From contig VXAZ01005697.1 in NCBI GenBank assembly GCA_013399875.1, forward strand, positions 186,001 through 250,000: a stretch of DNA of 64,000 nt, written 5' to 3'. The notes beneath the pieces are model-generated. The model ran no database searches, was not told where the DNA came from, and saw nothing but the letters and a program-made list of their open reading frames with translations. A program made the position numbers and the translations under genes. This stretch comes from Gymnorhina tibicen. Its lineage: Eukaryota; Chordata; Aves; Passeriformes; Artamidae. Positions 12,254 through 26,530 of this stretch are shown one piece after another (within the stretch, counting starts at the first letter, position 1; the number at the start of each line of letters is the position of its first letter).

Positions 12254-15200
12254 CTCAGTACATTTTACTTAGGCAGGTACATCATTTGGTACATAACAGT
12301 GAGATATCCCATGAATCATTTTCTTCTTACACCCAGTACTCTTCAAGCTTAGCCATATAGTTAGCAGGGTTGTTAAGTCACAGAATACAATATTTATCAG
12401 AGTAATGACTTAAAAAAGCTGTAGAACCTCAATGCTCTTTTTTCTCTCCCTCCACAATTATGAACATGCATTTCAAATTGATGCCACCTAGTTTGGGGCT
12501 TAAACATGATCTGAATTTCACTCATTGTCTGACCCTTGCGACCTCGTATTTCATACATGTACTTGCAATAATTATTCTCCAGGCCACACTTCTTGTGGCT
12601 TTTTTGCATTCTCAGCCTGTGTTCTATTTGTTACTTTTATTTCCCAGGCTGCAGCTCATGTTAATACTGTGATGGCAATGACAGACTAATTATGTGTGAG
12701 ACTAGGTAATGGTTTAAAAAAGGAGAGGGGAAAACAATTGCACCACAACAAAAAAGCTGATTGCTGTAAGGTCTGCCAGCTCTATTCTGCTGCGATGTAT
12801 GTCACTTTTTCACTTTCTGCGGCAAGCACTGATGTGTCAGGAAAATGCATAAAGGAAAGAAGTTTCTATTTTTCCCTTCTATGGACAGTAGTGTGTTTAC
12901 AACTGGGATAGGAATCTCTATTTCATAAAGTATAAAAATGGTTGAGATTGAACACTGCATATTCATGGCCATGCCTGTAGATGTCCCTTGTGTTAGTAGA
13001 AAAGACCACAGCATGGCAAGGAGTACAAAATCTGTGCTGCCAAATGCTTATCCGGTTGGAGATTACTTTGCTTCTCTAATGAAAAATGTTGCAGTGGGTT
13101 TAAGGTACAGTTATCACCTATGATTAGGAACTCTGATCTGCTGTGTCTGAATGCTGTCCCTTTAAAGCCAAAGGAGATGTGGTCTCAGATCTGATTTTGT
13201 ATTTCTTAAGTCTAAGGAACAGTGGTTGATGACTGAGTAAAGGATTTTGGGAAGAATAGTGACTTTCCAGGAGAAGAAGACATAAGAATGCTAGGCCACT
13301 GTGCTATTGGAAGGGACAGAAACAAAAACCTTCCTTGTAAATACCAATCAAGCTTTCTATCTGTGGTCTTTTTTTCTGTGAGAAATAATAGCTATAAACA
13401 CGTTTTTAAACCTTTCTCTATTGTAGTGTGGCAAAATGGTAACTTATTTAGGGATGTGGATCAAGTCAGCATTATTTGAGTATTAATGCAAGCTGGTTTC
13501 AACAATCCTGCCCTGTGGTCCTACAAATACAGCTATCTAAAACACAGAAACTACTGCATGAAAAAAAAAGAAGCTGAATTCTCTATTCAACATAGTACCT
13601 TTTTTAAAATTTTAAATATTTTTTTCTTATTAATTTATTGGATAGGAAGGTGCATTTTTCACATGTTGAAAATGATGGAAGTCCTATCCTCTATATACTT
13701 TACCATGTTGGGTGATTCTCTTACGTTACTCTGTGTTGTAAATTGGTGCGAAGCAGGATGGTACAATTATTTTCCATTACAATTAACACCTTTACATGTA
13801 AAGAAAAGTAGTAAAATGGCTATTTTGGCATTTTGGTCTTAATCCTCAATAGATTTGGTACAACGGTTCTAAATTAATTATAAATGTAGGGATAAGATGG
13901 GGTTCTAAGACTTGCGAGATGGGGAAGGATGCAAGAAAGTTTGTTGGAAATGAGCTGTCGAGTTCAGCTAAAGGATAGAGGGCAATATGCTTATGGGTAT
14001 TTTTTGCTCTTTATATCAAAAGTCCAGTGTTTTTCCTCTAGAACTTACGTACAAAGAGACAAAAAATGGATCTTTGAGGTGAGGTTGTTGTTGTTTGCAG
14101 TTAGCTAAAGTACATGTGAGCGACTTTTCTCATTACCAAAGCAAACAAAAAAAACACCAAAAAAAAATACTTTGCCAAATCCTTTGGAAGTTATCAGTTC
14201 AAATGCATTTTTTTCTTCTCTCTTAAAAAAAAAATCGTATTTAACCAGAGCAAAGTCTTAGTTTTAAGTTCATTTTAATACTTACTAGGTAAGCACTAGT
14301 TTCTGATATTAACTTTCCTACCTGGTTACCTAAGAGAACAAATATATAGCAACTTTTAATTTTTATAGCAAAGCCAGAAGTGGCAGCAGCATTAGTAATT
14401 GCTTGAAGGTTTATATTACTTCAGTTTGGGGTAACACTATGAAGCATCCTTTTAGCAGAAATAAAATAACTGAGCATCAGGTGAATGCCTAGCATAAAGC
14501 ATTAAATAGGAATCAAATATTCATTATCTACATTCAACCATCTGTAATCACAAAGGCATTCAACAGGAGATTTGAAATTCAGAGCACTTTTTAACACCAT
14601 TTTAAGTGCAGGACCTTTGGATATTTGTGTGCTGAAGACTAAAATCACAGTGTGTCATATTCATGCATTTATGTTTCAGAAAGAAAAAAGTTCTTTAGTG
14701 TAGATTGCCAAAGCCACTACAGATTTAAATCTAAGTAGCATTGCTACCACACTAGAAAATCGAGTAAAAGTGGTAGAGGGTCCACCTCTAAAGGAATTTT
14801 AGATAGAAAAGGAATGTGTTATCCAAAATATACATAATAATACAAAAATACTGTTTTGGAATAATCAAATCAAATACACTGACTCTTCCCAGTGTTTTCT
14901 TTTAACATAAATTGGATGACCGATCTTCTGGTGTCTAAATAGTGCTTTGACACAGAACCTCAAAAACAATAAGCAGCAGATGCAAGAACTGTCACACTGA
15001 TAGAGCACACAAGTTTGAGACAAAATGTATGGTTCCTGATTGTATAGTGGTCATAAAGTTAAGTGTAATTTTTACTAACTTGTAGGATAAAGCAAAATAA
15101 AAGGTTTTTTCTTTCTTTTTTCCATTTTGATTCTTGGAATGCCTTTAAGGGATGATCTGTTTGTTTGGTCCTGCCTAGCCATCATGGACATACCTGTCTT

Positions 15201-18200
15201 CTTTTCCTCTGTTGAAAATTTGTGCACATATATCTTCTGACATCTGTTATCTCAGGGTCAAATTCTACAGCTTTGATAAAATCTTTGGGGATGACTGGAA
15301 TTTTAGCTCTGTAAAAATGGAGTTTCAGCTTCAAGATTTATCATGAAATGCTTGAAGGGTATGAAAACAGATTTGCTGTAAAGTCTCAGTGTCCAGAAAA
15401 ATAGTGTAATTCAAACTAAGGATGAGTTGCTATCATGAGGTCTGTAGCCAACTATTTTTAAGGTCAACATAGTAATAATCATAACCTATCTTTTGGATAA
15501 TCCTGGAAAGATACATAGCTTTTAGTGTGGTTACATTTGATTGTAGCTCATGTTTATGTTGTTACCTTCAATTTCATGTATGTAAGGCTCTGTGAGCTCA
15601 TCTCTGGCATTTGTGGTTTAGATAGGTAGATGCATAGAGCAGTGAAGTTACTGCTCTCTCAGACATTTGCTGAGTGTCCTTTGTTATGCCTGGAGTTTTT
15701 CTCAAGTGCACTGTGCCCAAAGAGTTTAAATGCTGGCTACTATGGACAGAACTTGTCTTTAATTTACTGTTACTGTGAGCTAAACCACTGAGGTTAAGAG
15801 CTTGTCAGTCTGATGTGAAGCAGCAGCATACTGAATGTGGCACCACCTGAATCCACAGCATATTAGAACACAGCTGTACACATCTAATCACATTTTCAGT
15901 CCATCACTGCAAGTTTCAGGAGGTCAACTCTGTCCACCTAAGGCATGCTGGCCTAAATCTTTTCCTGTATATAAAAAATTGTACCAGGTATCTTCCACTC
16001 ATATCCAAAAGGCCAGCAGAAAAGGTGTTCGATGCTCGAGGTAGAAAACACATGGAAACCGAGTTCAATTCGTTTTCTCAACCAACTAGGAAAATTTTCT
16101 AATGACAAGAAATATAAATTATTTTGGCTGAGATTTATTTTATACTTCCTATGATGGCTGTTCTACTATACACACAACTGAAGATTCATTAGAGTGGAAA
16201 GAGGTCAAGGAACATTATTCTGACAGCTGGGGAGGTACCTGAATTCCATCTGTGCTTCCAGGACTGTTTCTGTACTGTTGTTTCAAGGACTGAGATATCA
16301 GCCTTTAAAATGTAAAGCCTTTATTTTTATTTTTTCCCTTTATCACCAGTGCCACATTTGCTAAGAGTGAATTTTTTGTTGAGGTAAACAAATGCAATAA
16401 CATAAATGGAAAGATGTCTTGTAATTTCTGTGCTCGCTGGTGTTAAAAAAAGCAGTGGGTCTTTTGTTACAGGAAGGTGAGAATACGGTTTGTCTAACTG
16501 AAATTGTTGGAGGTTATTCAATAAGAATGGCACGGGGAGGTGAAGGTTTCTTGCCTCCATCCAGGGTGCCTTCAAGTAAAGGGAACTTCTTGACTCAGGA
16601 TAGTGCCTTTTGCAGAATTTGAAGTAGCGTTACTGTGAAAAATATTAATTCTAAAACAGTTGCTAGGATTTTAACAGCTTTTTATTTATCAAATTCGGTG
16701 GGATTTTTTTTAAGTAACAAGCTTTCTGTTCAAAAGGTTTGTGTTTGGGTTTTTTTTTTAATCAGCACCCATGGAGCTGTGGATATGGTCTTTCTTACAC
16801 ATCACTGCTGCTGTGCTGGTGGCAACACCCACAGATGTCAGAGTTGAGTCCTTCTCTTTTGAGAATATCCCAGTGGCATTGTGAACCTTAGGTGGAATAA
16901 AAAAGGTAACTGTAACTTAGACAACCACATCTTTTATTGCAATCCAGGACAACAAGAGCTGTTCCCATTACCTGCAAGTATACCTAGCTTTGTGTGGGTT
17001 GTAAGAATAAAGTAACTAAGAAATTATTTTAGTTGTTTAAGAGAGCAGAAGGCTGATGAGAAGGAACTGTAATTTCCTGCTCCCACCAGCTTTTTCTAGG
17101 CTGAGAAGAGATATAACCACAAAGTTAGTAGTAGCTCTCGCAGAAAGAACATCGAAGGGAAGAATGCTCATGTGACAGCACACAAATCTTCAGCATGAAC
17201 AAAGAAAAACAAAGCTTGTAAAATATTAAGCCTTAGCATTTGAGCCAGATGTCGTAAGATTAATTATCCTTATGAATCCTGTTTCTAAGGTTTTACAAGC
17301 TAAGTGTACAGTTTTTGTACAGTTACAGTTCTAGTTCAGTGCATACAGTCCAGTGGTTATACAGGGTTAGCCTGATCCTGCAGAAGACAATCACACATTC
17401 CAAATAAAAGACCAAATGCCTTGAACTAGATCACTTGGAGATAAACAGTATTAAAATGGAAGCACATCTGCCAAGTATCAGCTGTCAAAGCCCTGCAGCT
17501 ATCTGAAACCAATCAAGTGTTAGAATAATCCGTTGTAGTTCACTTCGTCTTTATGTCTTTGTAATCATCCAGCCAATTTCATGAGCTACATGGAAAAGCA
17601 TACATATATGTTTGTGATTATAATAATGCTTTAAGTGAAATCAGAACTAAAGAATAAACACTTAATCTGCAGCTATGAATTTCAGCACCTCATTTGATCA
17701 TTATGTCCTGATTTCCCATCAATTCATGATTGCCTGTGGCAGTTGAAAACATTTATTCATTCTGTATCTTGCTGAGAATGAAGAAAACTTGAGGTAAATA
17801 GTCTGAACCTCTTATGCAAGTACATACAAGACCTAAATGATTCCAACATATGCATTGTTGCACTTTTGTCCTTTAAAAATGTTTGTGTGAGATTCTTTGC
17901 AGAGGAATAGGAATAAGCTGATTGCTAAGGTCCTAAGTCAATTTTCAGCTCACCTAGTTGTCGGATCAGATATCTGCTGTGTTTGTGAGGGGGCTGCAAA
18001 AGTTAGATATATACTCTGTCACGGTTGCTGAATAAAACTGGAAGCATTCTCTGGTGGTTACAGAGCAGGTTGATAATGAGAACTGGAAGGCTGTCAGAAC
18101 TGGAAGACAGCCTATACGATATAAGAAAGGCCACTTCATGGCACCCGTTTTTCTTCTACCTCTTGCCTCCTCTTTCACGCATCATCATATTATTTGGATA

Positions 18201-21200
18201 CTTTAGAGAGCAGAAACTGGCTTTTCATATAAACTATGTCTAGCTTGTTTTGGCATTTGTGGAGCACTTGGGAACTATGCTGTACTCACTAATTGCCTTT
18301 CTTATGCAGTTGGTTCTAAAGACAGAGTTTCACTCTGTTGGTTTTTGAAGTGGAGCAGAGTTCTGATGGGGTAGAGGAGATGCTGGAGACAAGTTGAATG
18401 TGAAGTCTAGGCTGTGGCCATCAGGACATTATAGATGCCACTGGAGTTCAAGAATCTACTTTCTAAATATCAGTAGTTAAAACGATGTCTAACTTTTGCC
18501 CTTGGTTTTCTGGTTTTCAACATAGTCACTAAATTCTGTGTATGGATAGACTACTTTCCCTGTTATAGAAATAAAAATTGGGTGCAATCTTTAAAAGTAT
18601 CATAGACAGAATTGATCCTGTGAGTCTTCAGATCTGACTTCTCATTTACCTTAAGCCATTTAATTTCACTCAGCTTATATGTATTTGAGTAACACGTGTT
18701 TACGTCACATAATTTTCAGAGAAATGTAAACTCTCAGTATAGGCATTAAGGGATGGAGAGTCTATAAGTGCCCTTGGTAGTTTGCAGCTCTAGTGGTTAC
18801 GTACCTTCATGAATATTTATATCAGATTATTCAAAGGAAGAGTTTGGTATTGTAATGCTCTCCTGTTCTGCTTTCTGTACTAGAAGAAAACCCTAGTGCC
18901 TCAACTGGGAGAAAGCTTTATATGCTGTAATCAGAAAACCTCTCAATCTTCTTGATTAACTGATCAAACAAAGCCTTTTAATCATATAGGTCATACAGAG
19001 GCATTTTCATCAGTTTAATTTGTATTATTCTTCACTTTTTTTCTCCAGTCCTTTCAATGACCCCTTTTGAATTTGATCTCTCTAAACAATATTTGAATAA
19101 CAAGAATATTTCTGGAAGCCTTTTACTGAAATAGAATTTTCTCCACTATTTTTATGCTCTTTTTACATCCAAGGTTTTAAAATTTGCTCTTCTGCCACAG
19201 CGTATGGCTTAACTAGATAGATATTTAACCATGACACCTAAAATCCTCTTTAACTGTTTTTCCAAGATACGTTCTCCATTCTTCAGGAAAGATCAGAATT
19301 CCTTATTGTTTAATTAATTACTCTTCTTTTGACTGTAATAAAACACATTTATACCTAGGAAAGTAATCACAATTTGTCTTTCCACTTGTTTCCTTCACAT
19401 CTAATAATTTTGCCAATTCCAGTCATCAGCAAGCTTTATAAAGTCATTGTAATACTTTCGTCCAGCTTATCAGTGAAAATAGTGTTAGCTGTCCTACATA
19501 CTGTCCCCATTTGCTACTGAAGATGTCAGCCATTTCTCTACATGTGCTTTGATTCTGCCCAGTCCTATTTTCTATCTGAAAATATTATTCAAAATGGCAT
19601 TGTGTAAACTGTATCTACCATTAATTTTAAAAGTGACACTTTAGATCTAGGAAGGCAATCAAATTGGTTTGATAACAACTATTCATGGTAAACTATTATT
19701 GACTGACATTTGGACCTGCTCTAGGTCACTGCAAAGAGAAAATATCTTAACAGACCCACCAATTGATTCAGCAAGTGGAAGAATAATAAGGTCTACTCAA
19801 GCAAAAATTGTAAAAAGACTTTCATAAAGTTGTTTCTCTTGACTCTTGCTGTAGAACCCTTCAACAGAATTTCAGCTTCCATGGCTGTTACTCAGGCATG
19901 ATTTACTTACAGAGTTATGCTTAGAATAATATACTTTTTGTTGGACCGGAGTTCTCTAAAGCAACTTGCAGTTTGAACCGAGATATAGTCTGATAACTAG
20001 ACTACAAGTGATGTGAACAACGCAGCTACATAGTCTAGCATTCAGTGTATTCTCGAAAATAAGCAAGCCTACTAATAGTACCTGAATATTCGTGCAAAGT
20101 CCAGCCAGTCAGTATGTTTACAATTAATTGTCTTACCAGAATAGGGGCTTAAATAGAAGTTACTAACTAGACTGTATGGTTTAAATTTCATTGTGAATCT
20201 ACTCATTTTCTAAGTGTAAATTGTGTAAGAGATCAACCTTGACCTTTTTAAAATTCATTAAGATGGAGGAAGGGTTTTGGAAACAGCATTTGAGGTCATG
20301 GGCAAATGAACCAGTATTGAAATTGTTGTAACTGCCCTTCACATGCTTTGTACGGTGTTGCATTTGCTATCTGTTGTAAATAATTCACCATTCTTTTTAT
20401 AAGATCCTGGAATAAATTAACCTGTTAACTGAACGTAGGGGTTTCTGTATTAAATTTTTGTTTCCGTTAAAAACCCACAATCTTCTCTTTTCATATTCAA
20501 ATTGTTAAGTAGTTTGGACTGTATAATATATTAGATTGTCACGTTTGAATCAGAGCAGTGTCAAGATTACTTTTCAGTTGAGACGAATCTGTTTCTGTAG
20601 CTTTTAATATGCCTGCAGGTGTGCAGGATGTTCAGAACATTTGTGACAGTATCCAGTTCTGAGAGGAAAGGGGGACAGCTTGCCTTTTGCCTTTCGTTTG
20701 TTTTTTAACCATCAGACAGTATCAGGAGACCATACTTTCTACTCCAGGCTTGACAGAGAGACAGCAGAAAGTTCAGCAGTTCCTAGCACCTGTAGTAATA
20801 TTCACTGGTGGCTGAGTTACACTTGAGAATCAGTTGTGAAGGGCTCACAGACCTAAGCAGGCTCTCCTTACTTGACTACCCTGCCGTTCAGGGGTTCAGC
20901 TGAGGAGATGTAGGTAGGAGCCATATGGCTTGGATTACCACACAGTATAAGATCTAGAGATGAAAGGGTACAGGGACTCCTCTGGGAGCCTGTTGATAGG
21001 GTGGATGATCCCCTCAAACAGTAAATACAAAGATTTGCCAAGTCTGGTGAGTGGTGCTGTATTCAACATTAACAGTTGTTACAGTCATTTATAATACAGC
21101 TAAGAGCTTTATGTTCTCCTTGTTCAATTAAACTCTTTTGTCCATCATCAAAAAAATAGCATCGCAATTTTGTCAATTTTACAGGATGAGGTGCCATTCT

Positions 21201-24200
21201 TACGTTGATGTGAAATTGTCCAAAACACTTAAGCACGTAGATAATGCATGTGTCAATGTTATAGCTCTAGCAAAAATACAATATGAAAATTAAAGCATTT
21301 ATGCTTGCATATAGTTCACATTGCTGGGAACTCTACATGTAATCACTTCCATTTTTCCTGGCAAATGGGCTCGTGAGGAAGAACAATACAGCATCACAGC
21401 ACTTTGCAACACTCGATGGTGATTAGCCTGATTAAGTTATATGTACTAAATTACAATAAGTAATTTAGAAGTATATAATATTCGGAGATAGGAGCAGGAG
21501 AAAACAGGTCCCTTCCTTTGGTATGTGCTTACTGTTAACTGTCTAGTGAATGGCTTTTTGCCTTTGTGAAACAGCATGTGGTTTCTTCTAAGTGCCAATT
21601 TTGTGGCTTTTGTGAATATGACATACAGTGATAATATATCTCACCGTTCCATAGCTTTAAGGAAACACTTCTGAACACTGGCAGAATTTGGCTCCTTTCT
21701 GTCAGAATTTTGATCTCCTTCAGACGTCTTCTAGGAGTTTGTTCTCTCTCGCTGATAAGGAGGCACGAGATTCGTACACTGTCCACAGTTGCCTGTTGAA
21801 ACATTTATTTCTAGTACAAATTTTTTAGCTCTTTTAATCTTTTAATCCAGGAAATGACACCCAAGAAGAGACATGAGTTCTGTAGAGCAAGTAAAATGCA
21901 ATAGCTTCAGCTATTAAATAAAAATGTTACAGATTTTTGCAGCTGGAGCTTAAGAAACGTTGGGTAGTAAGTAATGTTATTCAAAATATATTCCCATAAT
22001 GTTTCCATTTAGAAACATTCCTTCAATCTGTGTATATTATTCTCCACTTGATTATGCAGTTTGAATTTTTTTAGCCAAAATTCTCTTTGGCCTCTTCATA
22101 ATGATTATACTATAAAATGCCTTCAAATATTTTAAAAATAAAATAGCTTTCAATAACCAGTTATATTATTTACTATCTATAGTTCTCTGCAGAACAAGCT
22201 TTTTTTTCTGTCAAGTTAACTCTGGAGCCACTTATTCTATCCTTATTCTTTCATTTCTTGCAAGGGTACCATCATCATTACTAAACATTTATGTACAGCT
22301 GTGCGTGCACTGTCATAATGATTTGACAATATTTTGTAAGCGAGAGAAAGTCAGTGTTTGCATCTTCAGTAGCTTTATCCAGACTTCTTAGAGATGCCTT
22401 TCTAGCAGCAATACTTACTGTGTACCACTCAGGTTTTGCCCTTTGTTTTTTGATACAGCTGCAAACTCAGAATTTTGTGTAGATAGTACTTGCTGTAAGT
22501 GCCTCTGATTTCTCTTAATGCATTACAAATATCCAGAAACAAGTGAAATATATTGACTTCATAAAGAGGATATTAAGTACAGGAAAGACTAAAATGCTGT
22601 AAATATTCAGGTACTAAATTTTAGGCTTGATTATTTTCAAGAATATATGCTAGGATATCATGTTATGGAGACAGAGATCATCTGCAGGCCTGCCTTGTAC
22701 TGCACTAAGACTGATAACCAAGCTGTCTTTCTTTAATTATTATTGGTTTTGTCTGTGGAAAAATTGAACTGAAACTACCTACTCAATTTTAATCCACAGA
22801 TCAGCTAGCTGGGGATGCAGCCTTTCCAATTTGGATTCCAATTTAGACAATAAAAAGAGATCCTTATCCTATCATCTGCCGGTGCCCTGCTGAGTGCACT
22901 AGAAGAACATAGCTATAAAAAATCAGGCAGTTTTAGAGGTGTAGTCATGGTAGATATTTATTCAGTTCTGAGATTTAGAGACCAATAATGGAATATTTTG
23001 ATTCTTTTGAATGATAAGCTTGTTTGTCTCAGAGTTGTAATTTTTTTCTATTTTCTATGCTGATATAACTCATATATAAAAAACACTGTTTAGTAGCAAC
23101 CCCTGTTCTAATTAGAAGACAGTACCGATGTCACACTTTCCATGAAAGAAAATATTTCTAATACTTCAAGTGTCAGGTAATGATAATTTTAAGTGAAATC
23201 AACACTGGCAGAAAATTTGGACAAGGCTTTCGCTTTCCATGTCTATCTGATTTGAAGAGATTATTTTTTAATACATCACAAAAATCTGGAATTTAAAAAT
23301 AGTTTGCTGTGCAGGGATTAGAATGATCATAATTTTTTTTTTAACTTTTCAGAGTAAGTGGAGACCATCTGTCTATTAATTTTTTCCCTAAGTTCTAACT
23401 GTAATTATTTTGTAGTATCACATACCTTAATATTTAATCATTCCACTTGTGTGAAAAGTTTCATTTTTGACTCATCTTAAGGGTATACAAAAACATCTTT
23501 TCCCAATTCAGTCTGGATTGAATGTTAACCTGTAGCTCATGGCTTAAATGTTTTTCTTGCTTGGCCAAGGTGCATCCTCAGTTCAAAAAACCGTATCTAG
23601 TTTTTTGTACACATCTCAATTCAAATATTTGCAGAATGCAGTTAGCACAAAATTGACATTTATCATGAGACTGTTCTTGAAATATAAGATTTACTGAGCA
23701 ATTTAGATGTGGGAGGAACCCAGCTTTCATCCTGGATGCATGATGTTCTGAAAATAGAAGTGGTATTTCCGATGCTTGCTTATGATCCAGCTAAGTTGAT
23801 ATGTGCTGGCAAGGGGTTTTGGGAGCTGCAAACATTTCTGATTTTCAGGATGTCTTCTCAGTTTTAAATCAAATCTCAATTTCTTCCAGCTGACCATTAG
23901 ATTATGGGACAATCATCCATTTGAGTTCTGAAACTTAAAAGAACCTGTGTTCTATGACAGTGGGATTCTGCTCAGATTCTTTAAAAAAACATTTGTGGTT
24001 GTACTTTCTTTTGCAAATATGAACATCACTTTCTGTCTTCTGAAAAACGTATCTATGTTGTCTTCAAAATACTTTTAATTTGAAAACTAATGATCCAGAG
24101 TCTTCTTAATTAGCTCACTGATTGTGATAGCAAACAATAGCAAGAGAGGAGACTTACAAGGATAACTTAGATGACATTTTTTCCCATGTATGCATCCTCA

Positions 24201-24739
24201 AGACTAGATCAAAATGAAGCCATATGTTGTTAAGCAGCCAGAGAATACTGCACCTGCTGGTGCCATCCTTGTATTCCAAAAGCAAGTGCATTTTTTTGAA
24301 TTAACTCCTTGTGATGTATGCCAGGTACATATGTTGGGTGAGACAGACAGCTTCAGCTTCAGCCAAGGGAACCACTTTTGTTAAGGGCTGAGGGCTGCAC
24401 TTCAAGTTTATGCTTTACTTTCTCAACAGAGAAAGTTCATACTTTGTGTATACTTTGTGTGTGTGGCACATGGCCACAAAGTTGCATGCAAAGGTTGAAG
24501 ACCATGACCTTTTAGCATTTTTGCTAATTTATTTGGTTTTTTTGCACTTTTCAGCATGCCTGGGTTTAAAGTCTGGTTTAGAATTTATCTGATCTTGGTA
24601 ACATTGTCTTAGGGTAATCTAGAAACTGGTTTCATTTCCTCCCTGTTCCTTTACAAAACACAAGTATTTTAAAAATCGCATTGAGATCCCAATATGCTCC
24701 ATCTTTCTGACATTCTGATGTAAAACCAGCCAACAGTCG

Positions 24740-25600
24740 AGATTGCAAGGCACCTGTGGAAGTGTCTGGTGCCAGCTCAAAGAGGGGTCAATTAGAGCAG
24801 GTTGCTCAAGATTGCATCCAGTGAGGTTGGCTCCACAACCTCTTGGACCACCCTGTTCTTAGTTACTAACTGTAAAACAATTTTCCTCATGTTTAAGTAG
24901 ATTTTCCTCAGTCCTAATTTGGGCTTATTGCCACTTGTCCTCTCACTCACTACCACTGAGAGGCCTGGCTCTTCTTTGTTCCCTTCTATCAGGTTCTTAT
25001 ACAGATTGATAAGATCCCTCCAAGCCTCTCCTTCTTGAAGCCTTCTCAGCTCTCTCAGCCTTTCCTTGCATGGCAGCGACTCAAGTGCAGTTGTCACCTT
25101 TGTGGCCCTTCACTGGACTCACTGCAGCATGTCTCTGTATCTTACGTTCTGGGGAGCCCAGAACTGGCCACTCTGCACCACGTGTGGCCTCACCCGTGCT
25201 GAGCAGAGGGGAAGGATCACCTCCCTCAGCTCACTGGCAATGATTTTCTTAAGGCAGCCCTAGGTGCTGTTAGCCACCTTTTACTGCAAGGTCACACTGT
25301 TGGTTTATGTGCTGCTTATTACCCAAAATAACTTCTCTGCAAAGATTCTTTCTAGCTGCTTAGACCCCAGCCTGCACTGGTGCATGGCGTGGTTCCTCCT
25401 TAATGCCTTGTTCAACATCATGAGGTTTCTGTCACCCCATTTCTTCAGGCTGCTGAGATCTCTCTGAATGGCAGCACAAGCCTCTGGTCTCTCAAAAAGG
25501 TCTCACAATTTTGCATCATCTGTTAACTTGCCGAGGCTGTACTCTGTCCTATCATCTACACAGTTAAATTATGATGCTCAAAATGCTCATCTCCACACTG
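24740..25600 (-). mobile_element. CR1 LINE, old 3' part with ORF2 C-terminal remnant
   Basis: Read on the - strand, the segment runs from the end of the CR1 reverse transcriptase region into the ORF2 C-terminal region. The 3' UTR end lies at the low-coordinate side. A remnant frame at 25097-24792 (101 codons) keeps the CR1 ORF2 C-terminal pattern: an RLRELRRL block, a WRDLINLYKNLIEG block (the GDLI-LYN-LKGG motif of the family), then RTSGNKPKL and a V-E-P-SLDA end. The upstream part, toward 25600, matches the connection after the catalytic palm but is broken by stops. The family 8-bp 3' terminal repeat is not visible, so the 3' end is eroded. High divergence marks an old insertion. The ends are approximate by about 20 bp. 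Confidence 0.85.
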
Positions 25601-26501
25601 ATATAATTCATGTGGTGTTTTCACCCAGCCTGCCTTTCCCTTGAATTGATGAAGAGAGTCAATAGATGTTTGGGGATAGATGTACTAAGACCACTTCTTA
25701 ATTTCTGTGGCCTCACAAGGGAGTACAAAGCAACAGTTCAGATGTGAAGGGTATTGGACTTGGAAATTTTGGTGAGTCTAGTTATGAATACTATATAAAT
25801 GCAGGATTTTCAGATGCAAGGCCTCATTGTGACTTCATTTTGAGCACCAAATGTATTAATTTTGGGTCTGGCTCACTGAAAGGGAAATAACTTCTAGCAC
25901 ATGTTTCTGGTTTTCACTATATACCTCTTCTACCTCACACATGTAGCATCTCTTAAATTTACAGTTATCTGTATTCAGTCCTGAAGTATGTAGCTCATTC
26001 TGTTTAGATGTCTTTTTACGTATTGCTTTATTGAATTTTTAGGACATAATAACATCCTAAAATTACTGCTGCTGTACCTAATCTGTATTCCACATATGTC
26101 TGTACATAGTAGTTCACAATTTCAAAGTTCGTACTTAATGGACAATAAAAACATATTTAATAACAGTCTTCCTGAAAATATGTTATTTTTATCAGGAGTA
26201 TTAGTTTATTGGCTATTCATTTAAGTAGGCTCCATTTAAACATCTCTGTAGTTTTGTTCAGGCTACTAAGTTCTTGGCCATAATTGTACTGGCAACTGTG
26301 AATCCAGTAATCCATTTGTATAAAAATCAAAGTATTACTCACAACCTTAAAGCTGAAAATTGATAAAATAGTGGAATAGAATTTAAACATGGTAGTCAGA
26401 GAAGGATAGAAAAAAATGTTTATGACTGGAATATTTATAAGGTTAAATTTATTTTAAATGTGATTCACACTGTGATGTGAGGAGTGAGGGTAGCTTCATT
26501 A

Positions 26502-26530
26502 ATTAAATAAATAAATAAAACAAAAATAAA
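26502..26530. repeat. AAAT-type simple repeat
   Basis: This is a short run of AAAT units passing into A-rich sequence. It is a microsatellite-like tract. Confidence 0.75.

Noticed and set aside
25066..25467. + strand frames of 65 and 67 codons
   Set aside because: These are antisense readings of the - strand CR1 element and not genes.
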